From NCBI RefSeq assembly GCF_020283565.1, contig NC_060060.1, positions 30,504,001-30,568,000 of the forward strand: a DNA stretch of 64,000 nt, written 5' to 3'. The notes under the pieces were generated by a model. That model was not told where the DNA came from and searched no databases. It saw only the letters and a program-made list of their open reading frames with translations. The translations under genes were made by a program, and so were the position numbers. Origin of the DNA: Trifolium pratense. Its lineage: Eukaryota; Streptophyta; Magnoliopsida; Fabales; Fabaceae. How positions within the stretch are numbered: the stretch's first letter is position 1; the number at the start of each line of letters is the position of its first letter. Of the stretch, positions 46,706 to 59,200 are shown piece by piece.

Positions 46706-46950
46706 TTCGAACCTGAATTCCACATTTTTCTCCGCATTTAAATATGCGAGAGAATAGCCATTGGGCTGCTTAAAAACAAAAAAACTATTTTATTATAAAA
46801 AATACAAAAAGGCACACGAGGGGATAAAATAAAAATAGAGAAAGCTTGTTGCGACTGCGCGAATCAGAAAAGGAGAGTGAAGTGAGTGTGAAAGACGAGA
46901 CGAACGAGAGTAAAGAAGGAATCAATCTCGAAAGATCTTTGAAGAAGAAG

Positions 46951-48372
46951 ATGGGAGTTGAGAAGCAAGTTGTTAGACCTGGAAATGGACCCAAGCCAAA
47001 TCCCGGCCAGAACGTCACTGTTCACTGCACCGGTTACGGTACTAACTAAACCCTAAAACCCCCTATTTTCTTATTTTTGTTTCTACCCCCTCTTCATAAT
47101 TCAATTAAATTAATTTATAGTATTAGATCGACCTATTGTTTGATTTTCATTCATTGATTCGCCGCTAATTGTTTCTGATGATGATTCATGAACAGGGAAA
47201 AACGGTGACCTTTCTCAGAAGTTCTGGAGGTGCTTATTTACTTTTACTTCTTTACCCTTCTGCTATAATAATCATTCATTTCATTCACTGCATTTCTTTC
47301 ATTTACATTACAGCACAAAGGATCCTGGTCAGAACCCCTTCACTTTCAAAATCGGTCAAGGTTCTGTTATCAAAGGTATTATTATTAATATTATACATTT
47401 TTTTAATAAGATTTGTTCTTTTAAGCATTCAAAATTGATTCAATATATGATTTATTCCAATTATTTGTGTCTGTAGGATGGGATGAAGGTGTCCTTGGCA
47501 TGCAAATCGGCGAAATTGCTCGTCTTCGGGTATAATATATCTATTTTTCACTGCTCGTTTTTACTTATATATTTACCTGTTGCCACTTAGGGCTTTTTTG
47601 GATTGGATGCTTGCATAAGAACTTGTGATACTGTTTGGAGAGTTTAATGGAAACAACTTATCACATGTCTATAAACTGTTTCTAGCTTATTTATCAAGCT
47701 TTAACAACTTATCACATGTCTATAAACTGTTTTTAGCTTATTTAACAAGCTCTTCAGGATAGGTTATGAAAATAACTTATATTTTGAAAACAATTTGACT
47801 TTACTTATCTTTTATTATAGAAATAGCTTATATATAAACATTTTTATGATAAGTACCTGTTAAGAGTCTGACATCAGATGTGAGATGACCTGAACATGGA
47901 TTTATAAGTTGAGGCAATCCTCACCTTACAAACCGGTTTTGTATGGCGGAGTTAACCTAACTTCCAATTCTAAGAGTACTAATGATGGTATATGAGTTTA
48001 ATTGAACTGTTCATCCAAACATTGCCTTAATATATTGAATTTCCTTTGTTGTTTGTTTTTACTTACACGCACATACACAAGGTGGAGGAAACCGACTTAC
48101 TCGAGTTATAGACATCAAATTTTATCAATCCAACTGCTTAATTTAACAATCTTAATGAGAGTGTCAAGTTTATTAATTTTTGCTAAATATAAAAACGATT
48201 ATTTGATACTTGGTCAAATAGTTGTCAATTTGAATAATATTTGTTATTCACTTTGTTGTTAATCTTGCAGTGCTCTCCTGATTATGCCTATGGTGCCAGT
48301 GGCTTTCCTGCTTGGGGAATACAGCCCAACTCTGTCTTGGAATTTGAGATCGAGGTCTTAAGTGCACAATGA
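46951..48372 (+). CDS. FKBP12: FKBP12 peptidyl-prolyl isomerase
   Basis: Five coding exons: 46951-47038, 47196-47229, 47314-47375, 47477-47529 and 48271-48372. They join to 339 bases, 112 residues, with GT-AG introns and closing phases. The protein is a single FKBP domain catalysing cis-trans isomerisation of X-Pro bonds and binding FK506/rapamycin-type ligands in the cytosol. Visible features are [16 protein letters not shown], the [12 protein letters not shown] pocket motif, and [20 protein letters not shown]. Cys26 and Cys80 are the pair typical of plant FKBP12, which can form a disulphide. The longest intron (741 bases) contains a duplicated block of about 45 bases at 47655-47750. The upstream leader is purine-rich. 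Length equals the family norm. Confidence 0.96.
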
Positions 48373-49819
48373 AAACCTTTTTAGTCTGTCCTGCGGTAAA
48401 CTATTGTTATGAGTTGAGTATCCTACATTTCCTTGGACATGTGTAAGTGATATCTACGGTGGTTGAGTTGTTGAACTTGAATACTAAATAAAATTCCACT
48501 GATATCAAACTCTCGAAGTATTAATATTTGGTAGTGTTTACTGTATCTCTTACCTATTTCCTTATCAATTTGTTGATCAATATTATTCGGCAATGGATGG
48601 TCTTAGTTTCTAGCTTTCTGCTTTTGAATGAAAGTCTTTGTCAATTTGTTGATCAATATTATTCGGCAGTGGTTTTTGTGGATCCCGAAGAGTATTTCTT
48701 CACCAATGATCTGAAGTTAAATTATCTGGTCTCTGTATTTGTTAATGGATTTATATCATACTTTGAGTTATTGTTACTAGGATTTGCGCTTTTGTTAATA
48801 GAAATTAGTTATAAGGTCCTGTTAGGATGAAGGTATTATCTAGAAGAGCTCATAAGAGAGTATATTTTCCCTAAAACTCTAATGTGAAAAGTTGCATTTA
48901 GATAAGCTTATTATGCAATTCGATGATACTTGCTCATAAGCTCTTCTGAGAGCTTCTACATAAGCTGGGAATAGAGAAGTTTTTGGAATAAGGTTCCGAT
49001 TAAGCTGTTTTAGGATAATGAACTTACTATGATGACCTCCAGGTCTCTTGTTATTGATATTCTCTTTAACAAATATATCCAAACCCTTGGTAGAGTAGGA
49101 AAAAATATTCATCTTTTCATGTTTCTTCCTTCCTCAAAAGCTCAAAAATACGATACAAGCATGCAGTGTCTGATAATATAAGTTTCTCCTTATGAAGTTT
49201 TAAGGAAACATGACTTCCCATGCCATTACCAAGCTTCGCCATTGCATATGTACATTGCTATTTCCATTTCAATATTTCTTTCAAATTATAATATCAAGAA
49301 TACATTCAAACACAATTCTAAATACTTTTTTAGGGTAGTTTTTGCCGTACAAATCCTAAACCAATTTCCTGATGTGAAACTACAGTATGGATTTTCAACA
49401 TTCTTGGTTCATACAATGTGAACTTGTACAAAACTGTTAGGAACTGTCTCAAGTGATTAAGTGCCGCATCATATAGAAATTGGCTAGATAAAAGTTGTAC
49501 GAGATATGACTTATATACCCGGTGCTTTGAAATTCTAGATAGAGATGTAATGTCAGAATCTCTCAACGATCTTATTGCGTCAAATTTATACATGGAAGTA
49601 TATATTTGTTTTGAAATGTCCAAGTAGAGAGTATCGAAAGTGTATTGATTTAGTTAATTTTATTTTCTAAAAATTTAATAAGGACCCTTGAACTCGACTT
49701 GACGACTTGAATCGAAGGAATTTGATTAGGTGATAAATCAGGTTTGGCCTTTACTTTACCCGTGTACATTCAATCAAATCTCATAATTTATTATTTTATT
49801 TATTTATTTTACAAAAACA
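48373..49819. other. FKBP12 3' flank and intergenic DNA
   Basis: Within the 3' flank, a 76-base period partial tandem duplication repeats TCAATTTGTTGATCAATATT at 48565 and 48641. No gene is seen; the open frames have no recognisable motif. Confidence 0.5.
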
Positions 49820-49837
49820 AACTTAATTTATTTCATT

Positions 49838-49923
49838 TTTTTTTTACAATGAGCTGGGGATCGAAGTCATGACCTATAACATACTCCCAAAATCCCTCAC
49901 AGCTAGACCAAACCTAGTGGCTT
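49838..49923 (-). mobile_element. tRNA-derived ultra-short SINE (copy 2)
   Basis: An 86-base insert of the same family as 4184-4271. On the minus strand: TGGTCTAGCTGTGAGG (A box), CTTCGATCCC (B box), then CAGCTCATTGT and a pure A tail. It is flanked by an 18-base target duplication with one mismatch, AACTTAATTYATTTCATT (49820-49837 and 49924-49941). Confidence 0.8.
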
Positions 49924-49941
49924 AACTTAATTCATTTCATT

Positions 49942-50600
49942 GATAATACTTGTTTCAATAAAATGTGGACAATAATTATAAAATTGGGGACTGACAATAA
50001 AACGGATCACTTGAGCTAAATCATGAGCTACTTACTGACTTTACAGTTTTTGTTCAATGATAATAGCTTACGACACATACTAATCATCCTGCCATGCTCA
50101 GTGTTGTTATTATTTGTAGAATGAATGGCATGCACAACTTGTAAACAATCCATTTCCACTTCAATATCAGTATCCATTTATTTTATTTATTTGATGAGAG
50201 AATTTCATAATTTAGATATATAATTGTACTATTTCCTAAAATACATATACAATAATATAATATAAATCTATAAATAATGGAATATATTTGAATATCTATG
50301 TGAACTATTTAAATCAATCTCTTAAATTGTAATTGATCACATGGACAACAAAACTCATTCGAACTTGAGATTAATAAGTTTGAAAAAATGTATCATCTCA
50401 TCGAAACACCATTACTATTTAATATTATTCATTTCCTTATTTTTCTTCATTCAAATTAGGGACAACATAGTTTTTTTTTTTTGACGGTGGACAACATAGT
50501 TTTTTTTTTATTACTGATAAAAGGTGTAATAAGATTGTAATTAAGCTAGCTAACTTATCTTGTCCAAAAAAAAAGCTAGCTAACTTTTTTTTATACAGTA
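49942..50600. other. Intergenic DNA
   Basis: It contains a small duplication with T-runs at 50461-50512 (GACAACATAG followed by poly-T, twice) and the repeated AAGCTAGCTAAC near 50545 and 50572. No gene. Confidence 0.5.
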
Positions 50601-50960
50601 ATAAACTCATGCTTTCACTAATTAATCACAATAGGCAAAATACAAGATAATATAGACTCAAATACTTGGTGACTAACGTACAATTTTGACGTTCTTACTA
50701 AGGTATGAGCGATTGAATTTGCTCGTCTCCAAATGAAACTTATCTTTAAGTTTGGGTAATGTTGAAGTAGTAACTTACAAGCGGACATAATTTTACCAAA
50801 TTCATTACGGTTGTTAGAAGTATCCATGATGCTATCAACAACGAGTTTACAATGTAATTCTATAGTGTAGACACATCAAATACTTCCATCTCACTTCATA
50901 GTTTCCGCTTTCACTTCCAACACCCGCGGTGTACCTTCTATTAGTCAGTCTTTCCTTTGA
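50600..50960 (-). pseudogene. LINE RNase H-domain fragment
   Basis: The minus-strand frame contains NEFGKIMSACKLLLQHYPNL followed by ISFIWRRANSIAHTLVR, matching the C-terminal RNase H (RVT_3) signature of plant LINE or domesticated RNase H-like sequences, where ...F.RR.AN..AH.LAR is the conserved end. Upstream in the same direction LHCKLVVDSI (the usual E.DCK.vVD strand) is present, but further upstream the frame has stops. Only this domain is present, so it is a truncated copy. Confidence 0.62.
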
Positions 50961-52295
50961 CGAATTGTCCATGATCATTCATAGAGGATCACCATTTCCG
51001 ATATTTCAATCATATCTATACCTCTAAAATTTGGAATTCTTTTTGTTTTGCTTTAACTTTTAATTTTTTATAGGAGAAATGATCCTCAAGATAAGGAGTT
51101 CGATTAGAGACAAGTAAAATATCACAAAAGATAATTCCAATCAAGATTTGAACTCGTATAAACATCCAAAAATTTGGGTTTGGATGGTGCATTTCAAAAC
51201 AAAGATCTTGTATACTTTTTTTTTATACCTAAGATCTTGTACACTTGTATATAATACGACATCAGAATTTTGTTCAGTCATTTGTTAAAATAAAAGACAA
51301 GAGAAATATAAAACTAAACATATACAATTCATATAATATATTTCACCAACAAATTTATTTTGTGGCCAACATTAACTACTCTTGGTGCTTCTGATAAAGC
51401 TCATTGAAAGGAAAATTTGTTGAGAGCCAAAAGGAAATGCATTTATTTTACCTTTGGCTTTTAAAAAGAAAATATAATAAGAAATGAATCAACTCCATCA
51501 ATGTTCTTTAGTGAAGCATTGATGATGATAAAAGGGTTAAAGGGAATCCCTGAATTCTAGCATTTAGTCTCTGAAATCCAACCGCACTTTGGTATTAGTT
51601 GTAACCGAAAGGGAAGACCTCATCATACATTTTTGGTATTTGTTATTTGTGTCCACTTCCACTCTAAGCAAAAAATGTTGTAACATAGCACCATATACAT
51701 ATACTACTAATTATTTACATATTATACATTAATTATTGGTCTCTTTAAAATTTTGGGTCTTTTTCTTCTTCTTTTTATGCACGGGTGTAATATATTACAT
51801 TGTATGATTGTAGTTAGTGGGTTTAAAATGGATATTGCAATTGATGGATCCAGCATTTTTTGCATAATTCTATCTTTATTTTTATTGTCAGATGTATTAC
51901 ATGATTAATTCCATGTACCTCGTGCTAATGTATTTGCTTTAAGTGGGGGCAATTGGGCCCTTTGGTTTGTTGAATTTCAAAAAATTGTTACTATTGCTAA
52001 TTAACAACAAATTAGGTTGCTAATGAGTATACTATATTATGTCATGTGTGAGTCAATGGCACATGTATATGTCTCTTGTGAACTGATGTTTAAGTTTCAC
52101 CTATGTTATTGTCATCATAATTATTCTAAGTATTATTATGAATATTCAACCGTATGATAAGTATATACTCATGCTTTGATAATAGCCAATTAATTAATTA
52201 GGGCCACCAACATAAATTCAATTTTTAAGTAAAAAAACATCAATTCAGTTTTAAGCAAACTTATCACCTTTATTTTTCCTTAATCTAACAATATA
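50960..52295. other. Intergenic DNA, no gene seen
   Basis: AT-rich sequence without a recognisable gene, RNA or repeat. Confidence 0.5.
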
Positions 52296-52435
52296 CTCCC
52301 TTTGTAATACGTAAAAATCACATTTTTAGGTTCATTGTTAAAGTAATGTATTTGGTCTATATTATAAACCAAATAAATTAATTATGTAATGAATTTAGAA
52401 ATGTGATTTTTGCTTATATAATGTTACAGAGGGAG
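52296..52435. mobile_element. Stowaway-type MITE
   Basis: A 140-base element with terminal inverted repeats CTCCCTTTGTAATAC at the left and GTTACAGAGGGAG at the right. It is flanked by TA on both sides (52294-52295 and 52436-52437), and the internal arms TAAAAATCACATTT and AAATGTGATTTTT are complementary. CTCCCTCYGT-like ends and a TA duplication define Stowaway (Tc1/mariner) MITEs. Confidence 0.88.
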
Positions 52436-52437
52436 TA

Positions 52438-53690
52438 AGTATTTCCTCCACCAAAAATAATATTATTCAAGACGTGTCAAACAATACATTTTCTTAAAAC
52501 GATTTTTTTTGTTGGAATTTTCTTATCATATCTGGTTGCTTCTAACCCAACTTGTAAAAAGAAACACAATATATTAGGATAAAAATTTAACTTAGATATA
52601 CAATATATGGTTCTTCAGAAAAAAAGAAACACAATATGTGGTGACACAATTTTTTTATTTTTTCTGGTGACACAATTACTCATCATATTATGGGCAATTT
52701 TAACTTTAAAAATGATAAAAAAAAAAAAAAAACAAATAATCCAACTAACACTTTTGGATGCAGATAAATGTAAGTGTTATTAAACTGAGACACTACATAT
52801 GATAATATATACCAGAATACTAATTCGTCCTCATACATGCACAGTCTGAAAAAAAAAAAATGTATCTAAACTCATGTGAGTAACAACTTTAATACTTGTA
52901 CTCATGCCTTATGAGTATATCTAAATGTTCATCCGATCTGTATGTATTACTCGCACTTTAATTGTAGTTTTTTTTCTTCATTTTTTGTCTATGGTTCTTT
53001 ATCTTATTTTTATAGCAATTTAGCCATTTTCCTTTTTTTCCCTTTATATCTTTATCTTTTAAAAATGCACAATATTTTTCTTTTTCATTTCTTGCTCAAG
53101 AAACATTGTCGTGTCAGTTACAAACACAAATATTATACTGACTCAGATATTATTAGGCTGTTTTTTATTTTATGTTAGTGTAATTTTTGTTGGAAATATA
53201 ATGTTAGTTGGTATGTTATATTTTAAGAACAAACCTATAGAAGTGTCACTCTCATGATTTGTAATGGATACATGTGTGGATACATGTGTGAGAATCTTTT
53301 GCCTATTTAAACATAGTTCGGTTGGTATGAACTTTTTATATAGTATGCATAGACCGAGATTCTAACCTTAATATACCAACTTATTTTTTTTAAGTGGCAC
53401 CATCTCTCCGACATAAACTCCTTCCTCGAATGTATTTTTTGTTGATCAATTTAGTTTATAAAATTATTATCAAATAAAATATTAAAAATATATTTACAAT
53501 TTCGGTGGTTTGCCCAAAAATGAATAGTAAGTAAGAATGTGAAAAGTGTTTTTTTATTTTTTATTTTTAAAAAGTAAGAGTGTGAAAGTAAAGGGTAAAA
53601 CGGAGATTTAGTAGTGTATATAATGTGCGCATGCTCAAGGTCCAGTACCTCTTTTCGATATTTTCTAAATTCATATTCCTTCTTCTCTCT
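52438..53690. other. Intergenic DNA and SAC51-like promoter region
   Basis: A tRNA-like segment at about 53310-53390 (TAGTTCGGTTGGTATG, then GAGATTCTAACC, then a T-run) may be another SINE remnant. Otherwise no feature is recognised. The right end should contain the promoter of the SAC51-like gene. Confidence 0.45.
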
Positions 53691-54595
53691 ACTTCCACAC
53701 GCACGCACACTTCGTCACTGTATACTCTCTCTATTTCCTTTCATTCTTCTTCTTCTCAATTTTCCAAAACCCTAATCTCACCATCTCCAATCCATCTGTA
53801 AGTATTTTCAATTCATCTAATCCCATTTCTCCATTTTTCTTAATTACTATAAATCATGTTCAAATTCAACGCCTAAACTGATTTGGGATTAGGAATTAGA
53901 AATCATGGCTATGGTTTGAATTCAAACATATTGTTATTCATCTTGCTGTTAATTTTATGTAATTTCATAATTGTGGAGTAATTTTATCTTTTTATATATT
54001 TATTCATTTCTTTTCTTGTTATTAATTTTTTGCTAATTATTTTATTGTTATTATTATTAAGTAAAAAATATAGGAATTGAGCAATAATCTTACTTTGCTA
54101 AGTGAGCTTTATGATAATCTTTGTCAGTTCAAATTTCAAACAAATTAGTAGCATGGTGTTTAGTACTTTGTTTTGGATGCTGCAATGAGCTTTTCTACTG
54201 TCATCAAGGTTTTAAAAATTGGTCTGTGCCTGCGGTTTGAGCCACAATGTTAGATTTTTTATGTTTACATGACCGCAATTGTGGCCGCAGTCGTATTTGA
54301 CTTCAATTTTACACAATTGCGGTTTTAAAACCTTGTTTGTCATATTAGTTATTAGTGTTTTGACTGTCTTGTTATTTTGAATTTTTTCTTAAACTTTGGG
54401 GTTATTTAGTTTCTTGTAGTTTTTTTTTAATCATTATTTTTCTTTGACAATTTATTATTATTATTTGCAAAAATGATTTTTTTTGTGTGATACAAATACA
54501 ATATTGTTTCAGGAAAATTTGTCGACGGCATAACATCTGTGTGAAGTTATTATAAGTAATTCTGGACATCTCAACTAATTAAGGAACAAATCAGC

Positions 54596-54673
54596 ATGCG
54601 TTGGTTGGGTCGTTTAGTTGATGTATACCGCCAAGTTGTACGCTTGAACTTATACTGTAGAGTTATTCTCTAG
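54596..54673 (+). CDS. uORF, 25 residues, in SAC51-like leader
   Basis: The first ATG of exon 2. It encodes MRWLGRLVDVYRQVVRLNLY and five more residues, then TAG. A second 8-residue uORF (ATG at 54621, stop 54645-54647) overlaps it in another frame. No conservation claim is made; the effect would be to reduce the ribosome flow to downstream starts. Confidence 0.4.
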   Translation: MRWLGRLVDVYRQVVRLNLYCRVIL

Positions 54674-54747
54674 ATCATCATTCTTTTGGTGTGAGCATTG
54701 AATTTAGATTGATTGAGTAGCTAGTGTAGTGAGGATCAAAAGAAGTT

Positions 54748-55078
54748 ATGGTAGGCAAAGCAGCGAGTCAGACAAGATTCCGGGCATTGAAACATTGGAA
54801 TGGCGTTGAAGGTGAACCAACAATTATTGTTAGAGTGATAGCATGCTTTCAACCATTGCATGATTGTCAGGTCAGTATTGTGTTGCTAATTCATAGTGTT
54901 TTGCAATTTTTGTTTCTTTCTTTTATAACTCTTAACATGATTGTTTAGGTGGCTGTTTAATGAAAGCTTGTTTGTTAATAATTGTGTGATGATTTTATGA
55001 GCTCGTGTGTGATGAATGTTATTCTCGAATTCTTTGCAGGCTGAGTACTTCCGTCAATTGCTTAAGCCTATCACATAA
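54748..55078 (+). CDS. Conserved peptide uORF of the SAC51 family, 53 residues
   Basis: Two exons (54748-54870 and 55040-55078) join to 53 codons plus stop TAA... the peptide begins MVGKAASQTRFRALKH, continues with PTIIVRVIACFQPLHDCQ and ends AEYFRQLLKPIT. This matches the conserved-peptide uORF of plant SAC51-type bHLH mRNAs, in which the nascent peptide represses translation of the main ORF and thermospermine relieves the block (established in Arabidopsis). The intron lies exactly between Q41 and A42, so retention would replace the conserved C-terminal 12 residues by a different tail. It lies 159 bases upstream of the main ATG. Confidence 0.9.
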
Positions 55079-55237
55079 CTGCTCTACATTTATTTTTTCT
55101 TAAAGCTGGAATTTGTAGTTTTCTTTTTCTGTCATTTGTTCCGAAGAGAAGCAACAAGTTATTGAAGATCCCATATCCAAGAACCCAAGCATTGAGTGAT
55201 TGATTCTATTGTTCTTTAGAATCATTTTTTGGGTTGG

Positions 55238-56299
55238 ATGGTTAAGGCCCATGAGTCTTGGCCTTGCCCACAGCATGTGGCTTGGCCATCACATTATTTG
55301 AATTGCGACAGCGCGTTGCCGGATCCTAGTATGTGTGGTCATTCGGCAAATCTAAACCCTAGTACATGCACATTTCCTTCTGTCAGTGCATTTCCGGGAT
55401 TCACAAGTCTTGCTACCCCAAGCCTGCAGACTGATCAAACCAATGAAGTGCAAGGGTTCCTTCAGGATCCCAAAACAGAACCATGTTTGAAAGAAACACA
55501 TACTAGTGGGGCTATGCAAAACACAAATCCTGCATCTTTGCAGAAGAAGTTTATTATTTTTGACCGGTCTGGTAATAAGACAAGGTTGTTTTATAGTCCT
55601 ATCTTCTCACTTGTCCAGAGTCCAATTGGTACTACTACGCAATTCGCTCAAGCATGTGATGTAAATCTGGATGGACAGGCAACTAATTTTGGTCAGAAAC
55701 GTTTTCCGAAATACAGTTCGCCCGAAGAGTCAGATCAGGATCATGTAGTTAACGAAGAAAGTGAAATGCATGAAGACACAGAAGAAATCAATGCATTGCT
55801 TTATTCTGATGATTATGATTCTGATGATGACGGCGACGGTGACGGTGACGAAGAGGTAACAAGTACAGGCCATTCTCCATTGGCTAATCAAATGACTTAT
55901 TTGATACAAGAACAAATCAAGGACACAAAGGAGGATGTTGCTAGCTCTGATTGGCCAAACAAAAGACATAAGTTAATTGACGGTAGGTACACAAGTTTAC
56001 CACCACCTGTGGACAGTGCTAGTTCAGTAAGACTAAACAAATCATGTGACAGTGTCAGTGATGCCGAGTCAAAGTATTCTTCTGGCGAAATGTATTTCGC
56101 CAGGCAAACTGAAGAAGATAATTCAGCAGTTGGCGATATTCAATTGAAAAGGCATAAAATCCGTGAAACATTGAGAATTCTTGAGAACTTAACTCCTGGA
56201 GCAAAAGGAAAGCATCCACTGCTAGTCATCGATGAAACTATTGATTACTTAAAATCTTTGATGTCCCAAAGTGGTATGCTTGGGGTGAAATATCACTAA
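55238..56299 (+). CDS. SAC51-like: SAC51-like bHLH transcription factor
   Basis: An intronless 353-residue main ORF. The ATG at 55238 (MVKAHESWPCPQ) is chosen; an in-frame TTG at 55229 would add only three residues. An acidic Asp-rich stretch lies near residues 190-205. The C-terminal 54 residues from about residue 300 (DIQLKRHKIRETLRILENL...KHPLLVIDETIDYLKSLM) are a helix-loop-helix without a full DNA-contacting basic region, typical of the SAC51/bHLH142-145 group. In Arabidopsis this group acts downstream of thermospermine to limit xylem differentiation. The leader contains the matching conserved uORF, which strongly supports the assignment. Expected in the nucleus. Confidence 0.9.
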   Translation: MVKAHESWPCPQHVAWPSHYLNCDSALPDPSMCGHSANLNPSTCTFPSVSAFPGFTSLATPSLQTDQTNEVQGFLQDPKTEPCLKETHTSGAMQNTNPASLQKKFIIFDRSGNKTRLFYSPIFSLVQSPIGTTTQFAQACDVNLDGQATNFGQKRFPKYSSPEESDQDHVVNEESEMHEDTEEINALLYSDDYDSDDDGDGDGDEEVTSTGHSPLANQMTYLIQEQIKDTKEDVASSDWPNKRHKLIDGRYTSLPPPVDSASSVRLNKSCDSVSDAESKYSSGEMYFARQTEEDNSAVGDIQLKRHKIRETLRILENLTPGAKGKHPLLVIDETIDYLKSLMSQSGMLGVKYH

Positions 56300-59200
56300 A
56301 TAACATGTCGTCTAAAAGGTAAAATTCGTTGTGTTCTTAGCTTTGTTGCATGGTAAGTCTGAACTTAGCATGGTTTCTTCTGTTATTCTGATTCTCAAGG
56401 TATATTTATGATTTAGAAATAAAGGTGCAAAAGCAGCTAAATACATCAGAACTGCAAGTATTGCACTTTGGCACTGTAAAATGTAAAAGAAGAAAAATGG
56501 GATTTGGGAGTACTATTAATTTGTTGACCAAAACTTTAAGCTTTGGGAGATAAAAGGTCACATATAGATTGAATAGACAGGGGAATGGTTAGTGGATGGG
56601 TGTGCTGTAAATGATGACACTTTCTTTATTTCCCTAAAGAAGTGTTGAAATTTGTTTGTGATTATATGCATGCGTGTTAGGTAACCTGGGGTCCCACTTT
56701 CCACCCTGCTACTTTTGATTCTGGATTTTATGCTTTTGTCCTCTCTTCAAAGTGGCACAAGAAAGTTTCTGATGTTAGGGAGCGTGGTGTTTGATTTCAT
56801 CATGAGTTGATGGGTCCCTTTTTGTTGAATAGCAATATCATCAATTGTTGTTTAAGGTTACTTTGTTTTACGTATTGTGTGGGTGGAATCATAGGCAATT
56901 CCATTTTCTACGTTGTCATTGAGAGGTGTGTGTGTTTGTTGAGTAATCCATTTCAGGTTTCATTTTCATGATGCTATTTTTTTGTTGGTTGAGTGATTGT
57001 ATGAATAATTGGAGTGTCAATGTTGTGGCAGTGCTCTATTCTATGTTGGTTTTCTTGTGTGTTTTATCTTTTGTAAATCATTTTACTAAGAATCCATGAA
57101 TCCTAATTTCCTCTGTTTTCTTGTATACTTATTTTTTTTATTACATGTTTTCTTATATACTTTAATGAAAGCGTATTTGTTATTATATTATAAGATAAGT
57201 AAATGATTTTTATTTGACAACATATTTATGGGTATTCAAATTGTTTGAAATTTAATGTACATAATGAAGAAGATAATAATAAGTTAATAACAAGTGATGA
57301 TTCAAATATCGAATTGATAAATTTTATTTTCTACTTTAAGCAATAATCAGTTGATCTTGTTCTTTATAAGAAATCTGAGTTTAGCACCACTAAAAAAAAA
57401 CTAATCAGTAACAAATATGACCGAAATTTTCATTAAACTTTAATCAAAGAATTAGGGATTTTGCTCAACAATAGTACGTAGCACTAGTAATTGGTATTGT
57501 GTTTCTTTTTTGAAAGTAGAGGGGACAATTTTTCAAAAGGCCAAAGCTATAGTTTCTGAGTACTCTCCCAAACTCCAATGTATAGAATAAAATCACTAGT
57601 CTTCTATTGCGTGTGTGAGTTTTATGTAGTATAATATTTACTATTTTTTGTAGAGACAAATATTTAAAGATTTTTTCTAAAGTACCCATTCATAATTTAA
57701 GAGTATTTATTTACTCAACAACTAATAAGAATAAGTCATTGCAGTTGAAATAAAAGTTGGTTACAAGTTAGTTGTGAGTACCACGTGTAAATCTACCTAT
57801 GTGACTTGTTCTTATTGGTTGATGGGTAAATACCTCTAAATTATGAAGGAGTATAGTATGCCTCATCTAAATTAAACGAGTAGAATAGAAGTTGAATATA
57901 TTTTTTGTTTTTGTTTCAAGGAGTTTAATATTTTCATTTTCCTCAAACTTCTTTATAAAATTTCTTCTAAAGGAAGTCCATGCAGTTGTTGCATTTGTCA
58001 CCTTTCAAAAAATTGATGATATATGTTACCACTAATATTAAAGTTCCGATAACTAATGACATCAAGTAACATAACTTTTGCAGAAAATATTGATGATGTC
58101 CTCACTTATATTATGGACAGACACTTCATGTTCAAATAGAAAGTAGTGGTGCATGTAAAAAGTAATTTGAAAATAAAGTAATTAAAAAATCGTGTTGTGC
58201 GGCATTTGCTTAGATTAGCATCCATTATTTCAAAAGTGAAGTGTATATGAATGAAACTTTTAATTTATTTAACTAAGATCCTCCAAATTGATATTAACAA
58301 TTCTTATGTAGCCAACTTTGGCCTTCTAGCTAGCTTTTTATCATACTAGAAATTGTGTAAAACTTTTTAACACTATTTGTTTATATTATAATAATCTATA
58401 ATGCAAATATCTTTAATGAAATTTGCTACTAATAGGGGCACTACAAGTCTACAATTGATTTTCGTAAAAAAAAAAAAGTCTACAATTGATGCTTCATGCA
58501 AATATTAAACCTTTATTTTGGTAATTTCTTGATCAATTGACTCAAGAATTAAAAAAGAAAGAAAAAGGCTATGTTGTCTACTTAGCAAACATGAGTTGCA
58601 ATTATGAAGCAATTTGAAGGAAACCGATTCCTTTAATGTCGATCGTCTGGTCTAAATGTGTAATCTGAGTCGTCCAATTTCACATCAATTATCGATATTC
58701 AATAATATTGTTGATTGCGTATAATTATGTAATATTATAGAATCCTCATCTTAATTTGATTATCATGATCCATGATCACTGTTTCCTGGTTATTAATTAG
58801 TGTCAAAATGATGCCAATGATAAGTTTCAAAGCTGTTGATTGGTTTTTGCAATCAAGCAGCAGCTACCATAATAGTCAGTTGGTCCTTTTTGGAAACCTC
58901 TTGTCATGTCAATCACATGACAACTGTATTTATGCAGGATGACATGATTTTATGTTCAAATATCAAATCATGTTTTTTTCTTTGCTCTTCACTGCTTCTG
59001 GAATTTTGTTTTTTTGCTTAATACTATACTCATAATAATAATAATTGATGTTTGGAAATAAAAAATTTATCATTAGAAGTGTTTTCAAGTGTTTTATGCA
59101 TGTAATTTTGAAATGCCTGTAAAATATAGATAGGAAAATAAAAGGTAAGCGAGACAAAGATAACTCATGTCTGTCTCGCTTACCTCAGATAAGCACATAC

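Larger units (their letters stand above)
53700..55237 (+). promoter_or_regulatory. 5' leader of the SAC51-like gene with uORF cluster
   Basis: A non-coding first exon (start near 53700, CT-rich, ends 53797 at donor CATCT/GTAAGT), an intron ending at TTTCAG, exon 2 from 54513 to 54870, an intron 54871-55039, and the last exon from 55040. The leader holds three uORFs (54596-54673, 54621-54647 and the conserved one 54748-55078) and no ATG between 55079 and the main start. Such a leader keeps main-ORF translation low until the conserved uORF is bypassed. Confidence 0.75.

Noticed and set aside
55229..55237. TTG start three codons before the SAC51-like ATG
   Set aside because: Plants initiate at ATG; the ATG at 55238 gives a typical protein start, so the extension is not used.
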